From: Hyphomicrobiales bacterium
GTDB taxonomy: Bacteria > Pseudomonadota > Alphaproteobacteria > Rhizobiales > Xanthobacteraceae
Length of the DNA stretch: 64,000 nucleotides
Assembly (NCBI GenBank): GCA_009377755.1
Contig: WHTM01000027.1
Span: forward strand, 1-64,000
Direction of reading: 5' to 3'
Notes under the pieces: generated by a model
Told to the model about the DNA's origin: nothing
Seen by the model: only the letters and a program-made list of their open reading frames with translations
Database searches by the model: none
In this document: positions 55,383 through 64,000 of the stretch, one piece after another
How the letters are laid out: every line of letters starts with the position of its first letter
How positions within the stretch are numbered: the first letter of the stretch is position 1
Program-made: the position numbers and the translations under genes

Positions 55383-56603
55383 TCACCGCCGCTCCGGGAT
55401 ACGCACATGTTCCGGGCGCACGCCCATGCCGATCAGCCGCGCCGGTATCCGGCGCAGCACCGGAAAGCGGTTGAACAGCTTCAGCGGCAACGGCGCCTTC
55501 AGCTTCCCGCGGCTCTTGAGCACGTTGCGGATGATACCGTTCTGCGCCAGCACCTGCATGCGTTGCGTCAGCCGGGTCGGCAGTTGGCGCCGCCGCTGCA
55601 CGGCCTGAAGATCGTCGATCGTGACGCTCTTGTCGCGCAGCGGAGCCGCCAGAATATTTGACGCCGCCACCGCGTCCTGGATGGCGAGATTGATGCCGAC
55701 GCCGCCGATCGGCGACATGGCATGGGCGGCGTCGCCGATGCAGAGAAGGCCCGGGCGGTACCATCGCCGCAGCCGGTCGACTACCACCGTGAGCAGTTTG
55801 ATGTCGTCCCAGCTGCGTATCTCATCGAGCCGATCGCGCAGCGACGGGGCAAGCTGCGCGATCGCCTCGCGGAAGGCCGGCAACCCTTGCTGCTTCACCT
55901 CTCCAATTCCGCCTTTCTGGATGACGAAGGCGCACTGCCAATAGTCGCCGCGATTGAGCATGACGAAGATGCGGCCGGCTTCGATGCGGCCCAGCAAGTT
56001 CTCGCCGTCCTCAGGCCTGCGTGACAGGTGCATCCACAAGACATCCATCGGCGCACCGAGATCGTCGACCGCCAGTCCCGCCTGAGCGCGCACGATCGAA
56101 TGGCGACCGTCGGCGCCGACCGTGAGCATGGCGCGGATCTCGAGCGGCCCATCAGGCGTCGTTGCCCGCACGCCGGCAATGCGGCCGCCCTCCTCGATGA
56201 GCTCGGTGACCTCGGCGCGCATCTTCAGCGTGAAGCCCGGATAGAGCTTGCCCTGATCGGCGAGGAAATCGAGGAAGTCCCATTGCGGCATCAGCGCGAT
56301 GAAGCCGCAATGCGTGGGCAGATGCCGAAAATCGGCGATGTGGATCGTCTCGCCGCCGATGACGCCGGAAAGCGTCTCCGCTCTTTGGTGCGGCAGCTTC
56401 AGGAACTCCTCCAGCACCCCGAGCTCGTGCATCACTTCGAGCGTCGACGGGTGGATGGTGTCGCCGCGGAAGTCGCGCAGGAAATCCGCATGCTTCTCCA
56501 GCACCACGACATCGACCCCGGCGCGCGCCAGCAGCAAGCCGAGCATCATCCCGGCCGGCCCGCCGCCGGCGATGGTGCAGGTGGTGGTTAGGGAGGATGG
56601 CAT
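55383..56603 (-). CDS. UbiH/VisC-type FAD-dependent oxidoreductase
   Basis: A 406-residue single-component flavoprotein hydroxylase. FAD motif TIAGGGPAGMMLGLLLARAG at the N terminus, DG motif MLTVGADGRHSIVRAQAGLA, and GD motif LLCIGDAAHAMSPIGGVGIN. The family includes ubiquinone-pathway hydroxylases and other aromatic or kynurenine hydroxylases. The ATG of MPSSLTTTC has GGAG upstream; the earlier ATG lies in a repeat. No ubi genes are adjacent, so the substrate is open. Confidence 0.88.
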   Translation of the reverse strand: MPSSLTTTCTIAGGGPAGMMLGLLLARAGVDVVVLEKHADFLRDFRGDTIHPSTLEVMHELGVLEEFLKLPHQRAETLSGVIGGETIHIADFRHLPTHCGFIALMPQWDFLDFLADQGKLYPGFTLKMRAEVTELIEEGGRIAGVRATTPDGPLEIRAMLTVGADGRHSIVRAQAGLAVDDLGAPMDVLWMHLSRRPEDGENLLGRIEAGRIFVMLNRGDYWQCAFVIQKGGIGEVKQQGLPAFREAIAQLAPSLRDRLDEIRSWDDIKLLTVVVDRLRRWYRPGLLCIGDAAHAMSPIGGVGINLAIQDAVAASNILAAPLRDKSVTIDDLQAVQRRRQLPTRLTQRMQVLAQNGIIRNVLKSRGKLKAPLPLKLFNRFPVLRRIPARLIGMGVRPEHVRIPERR

Positions 56604-56614
56604 CCAGGCCCGCT

Positions 56615-56776
56615 CCGCCCTCATCCTGAGGAGGCTGCCATAGCAGGCGCAGCCTGCGTAAACTTGGCTGCGAGCAGCCGTCTCGAAGGATGGGGCGGTC
56701 TCGTCCTTCGAGACGCCCCCACCCTACCCTCCCCCGCAAGCGGGGGAGGGATAAGGGAGGGGGCCCTCAAGATGAA
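56615..56776. repeat. cluster of nested hairpin repeats upstream of the flavoprotein gene
   Basis: A CTCATCCTGAGGAGGCTGCC ... AGCAGCCGTCTCGAAGGATG hairpin (the thiC family) is interrupted in its loop by GCAGGCGCAGCCTGCGTAAA-CTTGGCTGC, a partial copy of the inner element of the imuA/imuB composite. A further GTCCTTCGAGAC and CCCTCCCCCGC/GCGGGGGAGGG hairpin follows. One repeat family has therefore inserted into another. Confidence 0.8.
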
Positions 56777-56816
56777 GCCGGGAGAGGCCCCTGACAATCG
56801 CGCGAAGGCGCTGCAG

Positions 56817-58199
<1,383 letters not shown>

Positions 58200-58685
58200 G
58201 TGAACGACCGCTCAACCGCCCGCCGCCCCCTGCCCCGCCTCGACGATTTCCCGCACCGAACCTCCGATATCGTGCGGTACGCCGATCTCGACCCGCAGGG
58301 CCACGTCAACAACGCGGTGTTCTCGACCTATTTTGAGACCGGCCGCGTGGCGATGTTCCGGACGCCGGACCTGGGCATCGGGGAGCCCGGCAAGACATTC
58401 GTGCTGGTGCGGTCGGAGATCGACTTCCTGCAGGAACTGCGCTGGCCCGGCACCGTCGATATCGGCACCGCGATCGCCGCGTTCGGCCGCAGCTCGTTCA
58501 CGGTGACCCAAGTGGTCTTCCGCGGCGACATCTGTGCGGCGGCAGGCCGTGCTATCATGGTGTTCATCGACTTGGGGACGCGCCGCCCGGAACCGCTGCC
58601 GGAGGAGCAGATCGCGCGGCTCACGCCATACAAATACCGGGGCGACGGGCAGGCTAGGCCTGCTTCTCCGGCGTCGTCACCTTGA
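58200..58685 (+). CDS. YbgC/4-hydroxybenzoyl-CoA-type hotdog thioesterase
   Basis: A 161-residue hotdog-fold protein. The catalytic signature [20 protein letters not shown] contains the D...GHVNN motif of 4HBT/YbgC thioesterases. It hydrolyses acyl-CoA or aroyl-CoA. It starts at GTG with AAGGA upstream, right after a dispersed repeat. The last 32 bases overlap the 3' end of the convergent ferredoxin gene. Confidence 0.9.
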   Translation: MNDRSTARRPLPRLDDFPHRTSDIVRYADLDPQGHVNNAVFSTYFETGRVAMFRTPDLGIGEPGKTFVLVRSEIDFLQELRWPGTVDIGTAIAAFGRSSFTVTQVVFRGDICAAAGRAIMVFIDLGTRRPEPLPEEQIARLTPYKYRGDGQARPASPASSP

Positions 58686-58974
58686 GGCCGTCGAGCGCGT
58701 CGGTGACCTTGATCTGGCATGACAGCCGCGAATTGGGCCGCACGTCATAGCCGAAGTCCAGCATGTCCTCTTCCATCGGCGAGGGGCCGCCGGTCTTGTC
58801 CCGCCATTCCTCGTCGACGTAGACGTGGCAGGTGGCGCAGGCGCAGGCGCCGCCGCACTCCGCCTCGATGCCCGGGATGTCGTTCTTGATTGCCGTCTCC
58901 ATCACCGTCGCGCCGAGCTCGGCGTCGGCGGTACGAGCGGTCCCTTCAGAGTCGGTGTAGGTGATCTTGACCAT
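58654..58974 (-). CDS. [2Fe-2S] ferredoxin (adrenodoxin/FdVI type)
   Basis: A 106-residue ferredoxin with cysteine ligands C40, C46, C49 and C86 ([16 protein letters not shown] and RLSCQI), the C-x5-C-x2-C spacing of adrenodoxin-like ferredoxins; C44 is extra. It carries electrons in iron-sulfur assembly or to oxygenases, and the FNR two genes away is the likely reductase. The ATG of [11 protein letters not shown] is chosen; an ATG eight codons earlier is possible. Confidence 0.95.
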   Translation of the reverse strand: MVKITYTDSEGTARTADAELGATVMETAIKNDIPGIEAECGGACACATCHVYVDEEWRDKTGGPSPMEEDMLDFGYDVRPNSRLSCQIKVTDALDGLKVTTPEKQA

Positions 58975-59125
58975 GGGGCTTGGAAAATATGCCGACATGT
59001 GGCAGCGTGGGAACTGGCGCTGCTATAGCGGCTCGGCACGGGCCGCGCCAGAGCGTGGCCGCGGTCCAATGCTCCGCCCGCTCGCTGGCCGGAGCGGCGG
59101 GATGACGGCGCAACCGCGCTCAATT

Positions 59126-59509
59126 CTACTGCTGCAAATGCCGGGCGATGGCGGTGCGGGTCGTATCGACCGCGCCGATCAATCCCTCGATCACAAGGAT
59201 CAATTCGGGCGCTCCGGCCGCGACGGCGCGTTCCACCTGCTCGGCCGAGCGGGCAAGCTCCCAGGCGCCGATGCCGCGGGCCGATCCCTTGAGGGTATGC
59301 GCGCAGGAGGCTGCGACCGTCGCCGAGGCTCCGCGCAGCCGCTCCGCCAGCATGGCGGTCTGCTGGTCGAACAGTTGCAGCACCTCGCGTTCGAGGTTGC
59401 GGTCGCCGAGTGTCATGCGGCTGAGATGGCCGACGTCAAGGACGGACCCGGCGGTTTCAGCCGACTGGGCCGGGTCCTGTTCGGCGCGGCCGGCCGAAGA
59501 TTCGATCAT
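59126..59509 (-). CDS. Hpt (histidine phosphotransfer) domain protein
   Basis: A 127-residue protein whose core LGDRNLEREVLQLFDQQTAM and AASCAHTLKGSARGIGAWEL is a four-helix Hpt domain. The phosphorylated histidine is H71 in the AHTLKGSA motif. It shuttles phosphate between hybrid kinases and response regulators. Such stand-alone Hpt proteins feed CtrA-type cell-cycle relays in Alphaproteobacteria; that role here is an inference. AAGGA precedes the ATG. No kinase or regulator gene is adjacent. Confidence 0.88.
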   Translation of the reverse strand: MIESSAGRAEQDPAQSAETAGSVLDVGHLSRMTLGDRNLEREVLQLFDQQTAMLAERLRGASATVAASCAHTLKGSARGIGAWELARSAEQVERAVAAGAPELILVIEGLIGAVDTTRTAIARHLQQ

Positions 59510-60293
59510 CCCGATTCCTTCCGCGCGGAACGCGGCGCTCGGCACCCCGGCAGGACGCCGGAGAATGACAAGGCGCGCCGGGGCGCCGGCTTCGTCAACC
59601 GGCGCACCTCCACAAGCCATCCGACCAGTTAATAGAAGGTCACCGCGCTGACTCGCTAGTGTGGCGGATTTGACGTTCCTACCAGCATTGCGGCGAGTCC
59701 TTCGTAGGAACGTCAAATCCAAAGCCACACTAGAATCATATAGTTGCTAGTGTGGTGGTTCGGAAGTTCGCTCTATTCTTACCGCGAGTCCGGGAAGCGA
59801 GCTTCTGAACCAAACCACACTAGAATCATAGAGTTGCTAGGTCCTTTCGAATCCGAATTTCGCTCAGAGGGTGCTGCAAGATCAAGCGAACTTCGGATTC
59901 GGGACACTAGGGCTTTCGGCACCCTCTCCGGCCTACGCGATGGCGGTTTGCACCTGATTGGTGACAAGTGTCCGCAGCCCCGTCTTCCCGCGCGACTGGC
60001 CGCGTCAACACCGCATGCTTGCCGCATGGATGCAGCAGCCATCCGCCGGCGCCGATCCGGACGGCGGCGTTTCCTGGGCAATCGGTGGGCCGTTAACGAT
60101 GATTAACAAGACCTTACCGTTCCTGGTTTCTTTTGGTGCACCAAGCCGATAGGATAGGAACTCGGCAGAGCGGAGGGGGCGGGGCTTGAGGAGGCCGCGC
60201 CGCCAATCGCTACAATCACGCGCTCGTGGCATGGGGCCCCGGCCGTCGGCGGCCCGGTGCTCAGTCCCGAGTTCACGCGAGGCGACGACCGAC
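59510..60293. other. 784-base non-coding region between hpt and the giant coiled-coil gene
   Basis: The 260-base hairpin array described next occupies its middle. The rest, after about 59.95 kb, has no supported gene; it includes AT-richer ATGATTAACAAGACCTTACC near 60.1 kb, which could be promoter DNA for the downstream gene. Both flanking genes are transcribed away from it. Confidence 0.6.
59655..59911. repeat. tandem array of three hairpins with shared GCTAGTGTGG...CACACTAG ends
   Basis: Unit 1: outer arms CTAGTGTGG/CCACACTAG and perfect 17-base inner arms GGATTTGACGTTCCTAC. Unit 2: the same outer arms, with inner arms GGTTCGGAAGTTCGCT against AGCGAGCTTCTGAACC, whose only two mismatches are G-U pairs. 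Unit 3: CGAATCCGAATTTCGCT against AGCGAACTTCGGATTCG, ending in CACTAG. The units are joined by nearly identical linkers AATCATA(T/G)AGTTG. The inner stems differ in sequence but keep pairing. Confidence 0.92.
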
Positions 60294-63200
60294 ATGGCGA
60301 ACCATCCGAAGAAGATGCAGGATCCGACGGAAGCGGCACTGTCGGCGATCCAACAAGCAATCGGCGGCCGCGAGGTCGACAAGCCGGCAGCAGCGCCCGA
60401 CCCGACCGGCGCCCTCCCGGAAACCCGCCGCCGTTCGGCGCGGCCGGCTGCGGCCACGACAGACGAGGACCTTTCTCTCGACGAAGCGCGCCCCGTCGCC
60501 CGCGCCGACGAACCCATCCCTCCGCGCCGTGCCGCCAACGACGACCGCCAATCGATCGGTCAAATCCTCCAAGCGATCCAGCGCCGTCCGCCGCGCACGT
60601 CCTATGTGGTCGCTACCATTCTCGCGGCCGCTTGGGGCGGCGCCGCCACCTTCGTCGCCTGGCTGTATCTGCCCGAATTGCAGGCGGAACTGACCCGCGG
60701 CACGCTGGTTGCCCCTGCCCTGCTCGGGCTCGCGGCCGTCGTGCTGGTCCCGGTCATCTTCTTCTACGTGCTCGCCCATGCGGCCTGGCGGTCGCAGGAG
60801 TTGCGGCTGATCGCGCAGTCCATGACGGAGGTTGCGATCCGCCTCGCCGAGCCGGAAACAGTCGCGCGCGAGGCCATCGTCTCGGTAGGCCAGGCGATCC
60901 GCCGTGAGGTCGCCGCCATGGGTGACGGCGTCGAGCGGGCGCTGGCACGCGCCGCCGAGCTTGAGGCGCTGGTTCATAACGAAGTGTCGGCGCTCGAGCA
61001 TGCCTACAACGACAACGAGATCCGCATTCGCGGCCTGTTGCAGGATCTCGCCAATCAGCGCGATGCGCTGGTCGGCCAGGCCGAGCAGGTGCGCGGCGTC
61101 ATTACCGGCGTGAATCTCGACCTGACGCAGGACCTATCGACGGTCGGAGACAGGGTTGTCGACAGCGTCAACGACTCCGCGCAGCGGGTCAGCCGTATGC
61201 TCGGCGACAAGGGCGAGCAGATGAAGCTCGCCCTGAACCACGCCAGCGACAGTTTGATCGCCTCGCTCAGCGAGCGCGGCGATCAACTGCTGCAGCGGCT
61301 GGAAACCACCAGCCACAACGCCACCAGCGCCATCAACGCGGCGAGCGAGCGGCTGACCACGAGCCTCGATTTCAAGAGCGACCACGTGCACGGCACTTTC
61401 ACCAAGCTCGCGGACGACCTGTCGCAAATGATGTCGAAGCGGCTTGACGGCGTGACTGACGAATTCGTTGAGCGTTCGACCAAGGTCGTCGACATGATGG
61501 CCGGGCGCACCGGGGAATTCACCGCGAGCATCGTCGATGCCGGCAGCCAGGTGGCGGAAACACTGCTGGCGCGCGTCGAAGACGTCAACAGCACGCTCAA
61601 ATCCACGGGCGACTCGTTGGTGCTGGACTTCACCCTGCGCGGCGGCGAGGTCGTCACGCAGCTCGATCAGACCGGCGCGCGCATCACCGACACCATCATT
61701 TCGCGCGGCAACAAGGTCACCGATACCTTCCGGGAATCCGCTGACAATCTGGCGCAGACGGTCGAAGACAGCGGCGAAGCCGTCAAGACCATGCTCGCTG
61801 CCCGGCTGCAGGCGTTCGAGGACATCTTCAACCACGGCGGAACCGAGATCGCCGAGAAGATTTCCCGCGACGGCGCCACACTCGGCAATCTCATCACCCG
61901 GCATCTCGCCGAATTCGACCGCACGGTGAAGACCTACGGCGGCGAGATCGTCGAACGGCTGGCCGCGCGCACCGAGGACGTCGCGGAAGCGATGCGCAGC
62001 TATGTGGACGGCTTCGACAGCCGCGTCGCCACCAAGACCGAGGAAGTCGGCAACTCCCTCGACCAGCGCCTGGAGCGCTTCCAGGACACGCTCGACAACC
62101 GCACCGCCGCCCTCAATGACTCCATGAGCGCCCGCGTCATCGAGATTTCGCAGACGCTCGCCGCGGGCGGCAAGGACGTCGTCGCTGCGCTGGATCGGCG
62201 TGTCAGCGAGGCGACCGATGCGATCGATATCCGCAGCGCCGATCTGGCCGAAACGATCACCATGAAGATCAACCGGATCGACGAGGCCATCGGCAATCGG
62301 GCGACCGAGGTCGCCGAGAATCTCGAGACCCGGATCAGCCGCTTTGAGGAATTGCTGATCGGCCGCGCCGAGGCGGTGACGGAAGCCATCGAGGTCCGCA
62401 GCAGGGCCGCCGCCGACAGTCTCGGCGCGCGGATGGACGGCATCAGCCGCGCCATCGAGGACAATGCCGCCGCGCTACGCACCAGCGCCGACGAGGCCGA
62501 GCGGAAGCTGACGAAAATCTCGGAGAACATCGGCGGTTCGCTCATCGCACTTTCCGACAACGTCGGCGGCTCGCTCACCGCACTTTCCGACAATGTCGGC
62601 GGCTCCTTGACCACGCTTTCCGACACTGTTGGCGGCTCGTTGACCACGATGTCGACGGAGGTGACCAGCGTGCTGCGCCAGAACGCCGGCGAGGTCGAGC
62701 AGACGCTGCTCGGCGTCAGCGCGGAGGTCGCGCGCAATTTCGTCGGCAAGGCCGACGAGATCACCAGTGCGGTCAGCGCCCGGACCGACGAACTGACCAG
62801 CGTGCTCGACGACAAGAGCCGCATTTTGCTCGACGCGCTCGGCGGTAAGAGCCAGCAATTCGCCAACGAGGTGACGCGCGTCACCGAGCACGCGGTGAGC
62901 GCGATCGACGCCAAGGGCTTCGCCTTCACCCAGACGATGATGGACAACAGCGAAACCATCGCCCGGATCATCAACGACGCAAGCGATAACGCCACCGCTT
63001 CGGTAGCGCGCACCCTGTCCGAACTGCAGCGCTCGGCCGAGGAAACGACCGCGAGCGCCGCGACGATCCTTACCCGGACCCTTCAGGACCTGGATAATTC
63101 GACCCGCTCGGCGATCGAATATTCAAAACAGACGGCCGCGGCGACCGTATCGGAAATGCTGGAAACCCACAGCATGCTCCGCTCCGATACCACGGCCCTG

Positions 63201-64000
63201 TTCGAGCGGCTGCGCGAAGCCAACATCCTGCTGCAGGAGGTCTTGAGCGGTGCGCACGAGAACATGAACTCGATCGAGCACACGATGGTGACGCGGGTCT
63301 CCGACTTCGTGGCGACCATGAACGAGTTGACCGAGCGCAGCGGCACCGCCAGCAACCAGGTCGAGACGCATATCACCGAGTTCCACAGCGTCACGACGCG
63401 CGCTCTTGGCGACCTGTCGCAGCTTGCCGGTCAGTTCGACACGCACGGACGCTCGCTCGCCGAGGCGGTGGCGCTACTCGACCTCAGCAACCGTCGCACC
63501 GAGGATACGGTTGCGGACAGAAAGATGACGCTCGACACTCTGATTTCCGATCTCGACGCCAGGACCACTGACCTCGGCGACCGCCTGTCCCGGTTCTCCA
63601 CGCTGCTCGACCAATCGCTGGAAGCCGCCGCGAACCGCGCCCGCGACATCGCGCGGGGGATCGCCGATTCCAGTATCGAGGGACAGAAGGCAGTCGACGA
63701 ATCGCTGGAAGCGGCCACGCACCGCGCTCGCGACATCGCGCGGGGGATCGCCGATTGCAGTCTCGAAGGACAGAGGGCGGTCGACGAATCGCTGGAAGCG
63801 GCCGCGAGCCACGCCCGCGACATCGCGCGAGTGATTACCGATTGCAGTCTCGAAGGACAGAGGGCGGTCGACGAATCGCTGGGAACGGCCGCGAACCGCG
63901 CCCGCGAGATCGCCCAAGTCATCACGGAGTCGAGCAACGAAGGCGCTCAGGCGATCGTCGATAATTTCGATCGCGTGCGCGCGACAGCCGAGGAGGAACG
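60294..64000 (+). CDS. giant membrane-anchored coiled-coil protein, GPR/RgsE-like (3' end beyond window)
   Basis: At least 1235 residues, open to the window edge. Residues 1-100 are a charged disordered N terminus (MANHPKKMQDPTEAALSAIQ). Two transmembrane helices follow at about 104-126 (YVVATILAAAWGGAATFVAW) and 139-165 (VAPALLGLAAVVLVPVIFFY). The remaining 1000 residues are amphipathic helix in repeating units, like apolipoprotein A/E domains (RGGEVVTQLDQTGARITDTI), with two blocks of near-identical tandem repeats. Size, anchor position and apolipoprotein-like rod match the growth-pole ring protein GPR of Agrobacterium and RgsE of Sinorhizobium, needed for polar growth; the assignment is inferred. 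Confidence 0.8.
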   Translation, partial: MANHPKKMQDPTEAALSAIQQAIGGREVDKPAAAPDPTGALPETRRRSARPAAATTDEDLSLDEARPVARADEPIPPRRAANDDRQSIGQILQAIQRRPPRTSYVVATILAAAWGGAATFVAWLYLPELQAELTRGTLVAPALLGLAAVVLVPVIFFYVLAHAAWRSQELRLIAQSMTEVAIRLAEPETVAREAIVSVGQAIRREVAAMGDGVERALARAAELEALVHNEVSALEHAYNDNEIRIRGLLQDLANQRDALVGQAEQVRGVITGVNLDLTQDLSTVGDRVVDSVNDSAQRVSRMLGDKGEQMKLALNHASDSLIASLSERGDQLLQRLETTSHNATSAINAASERLTTSLDFKSDHVHGTFTKLADDLSQMMSKRLDGVTDEFVERSTKVVDMMAGRTGEFTASIVDAGSQVAETLLARVEDVNSTLKSTGDSLVLDFTLRGGEVVTQLDQTGARITDTIISRGNKVTDTFRESADNLAQTVEDSGEAVKTMLAARLQAFEDIFNHGGTEIAEKISRDGATLGNLITRHLAEFDRTVKTYGGEIVERLAARTEDVAEAMRSYVDGFDSRVATKTEEVGNSLDQRLERFQDTLDNRTAALNDSMSARVIEISQTLAAGGKDVVAALDRRVSEATDAIDIRSADLAETITMKINRIDEAIGNRATEVAENLETRISRFEELLIGRAEAVTEAIEVRSRAAADSLGARMDGISRAIEDNAAALRTSADEAERKLTKISENIGGSLIALSDNVGGSLTALSDNVGGSLTTLSDTVGGSLTTMSTEVTSVLRQNAGEVEQTLLGVSAEVARNFVGKADEITSAVSARTDELTSVLDDKSRILLDALGGKSQQFANEVTRVTEHAVSAIDAKGFAFTQTMMDNSETIARIINDASDNATASVARTLSELQRSAEETTASAATILTRTLQDLDNSTRSAIEYSKQTAAATVSEMLETHSMLRSDTTALFERLREANILLQEVLSGAHENMNSIEHTMVTRVSDFVATMNELTERSGTASNQVETHITEFHSVTTRALGDLSQLAGQFDTHGRSLAEAVALLDLSNRRTEDTVADRKMTLDTLISDLDARTTDLGDRLSRFSTLLDQSLEAAANRARDIARGIADSSIEGQKAVDESLEAATHRARDIARGIADCSLEGQRAVDESLEAAASHARDIARVITDCSLEGQRAVDESLGTAANRAREIAQVITESSNEGAQAIVDNFDRVRATAEEE
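62532..62663 (+). repeat. four 33-base (11-residue) tandem repeats in the giant protein gene
   Basis: Units read GGSLIALSDNV, GGSLTALSDNV, GGSLTTLSDTV and GGSLTTMSTEV. Eleven-residue periodicity is the helix repeat of apolipoproteins and hendecad coiled coils. Confidence 0.9.
63615..63962 (+). repeat. four 87-base (29-residue) tandem repeats in the giant protein gene
   Basis: Each unit begins SLEAAxxxARDIAR and ends xEGQxAVDE; units 1-3 are nearly identical at DNA level, unit 4 has diverged. The unit is exactly 87 bases, so copy number can change by recombination without a frameshift. Confidence 0.92.

Noticed and set aside
62000-63013. Minus-strand Ser/Leu-rich open frame opposite the giant coiled-coil gene
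   Set aside because: Repetitive content reflects the coding repeats on the plus strand; no independent evidence.
63615-63962. Regular 87-base repeats considered as a CRISPR array
   Set aside because: Units are contiguous, coding and lack variable spacers; no cas genes in the window.

Overview
The window is high-GC (by eye about 65%), densely coded DNA from an alphaproteobacterium, most likely a Hyphomicrobiales (Rhizobiales) member near Bradyrhizobium/Xanthobacteraceae. Evidence for this: an RpoH sigma factor with the RpoH box, an imuA-imuB-dnaE2 cassette with a GTTC-N7-GTTC LexA box, a SahR-like ArsR/methyltransferase fusion next to metF-metH, a giant N-terminally anchored coiled-coil protein resembling the polar-growth protein GPR/RgsE, and many short intergenic hairpins of the kind common in Bradyrhizobium-like genomes. 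I see no transposase, integrase, phage or CRISPR genes, so this looks like chromosomal core with small accessory patches.

Layout. 0-3.4 kb: tRNA-Glu and a leftward aromatic-degradation group (gentisate dioxygenase, FAD hydroxylase with an apparent frameshift, and an internally deleted MetE-like pseudogene). 3.4-12 kb: housekeeping genes (RluA-type pseudouridine synthase, rpoH, a membrane protein, purA, and a YcjX/YcjF-type pair). 11.8-14 kb: amidase and dienelactone-hydrolase-like enzymes. 14-21.4 kb: the SOS mutasome dnaE2, imuB, imuA, split by an oppositely oriented hicAB toxin-antitoxin pair and loaded with in-frame palindromic elements. 21.4-25 kb: toxin/gene remnants, an extensin-like lipoprotein, a second amidase and a 27-residue membrane micropeptide with a strong terminator. 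25-31 kb: metH, metF and sahR with an operator palindrome. 31-38 kb: TrmO-like protein, L,D-transpeptidase, ketopantoate reductase, a methyltransferase and two transporters. 38.6-41.1 kb: a TPP riboswitch driving an unknown four-helix membrane protein and thiC. 41-53 kb: an accessory patchwork of small genes, bracketed by hairpins with GTAGG...CCTAC ends, holding a frameshifted DedA and gene remnants, and ending in a TctC-SDR-carboxymuconolactone decarboxylase group. 53-60 kb: methyltransferase, CoxE/VWA protein, UbiH-like flavoprotein, ferredoxin reductase, thioesterase, ferredoxin and Hpt. 60.3 kb to the end: the giant coiled-coil protein, cut by the window edge.

How genes work together. 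SahR probably represses metF-metH when S-adenosylhomocysteine is low. LexA should induce imuA-imuB, but dnaE2 may now be separated from that promoter. Thiamine pyrophosphate should shut off thiC and the unknown membrane protein together. The ferredoxin and the thioredoxin-reductase-like FNR can form one electron-transfer chain.

Most unusual signal. At least seven short palindromic elements lie in frame inside imuA, imuB, dnaE2 and thiC, and are translated as extra peptides. The imuA and imuB copies are the same composite, nested-hairpin element read in the same frame. This resembles the coding palindromic elements of Rickettsia, here concentrated in DNA-damage mutagenesis genes. All assignments come from reading the sequence; no database search was possible.
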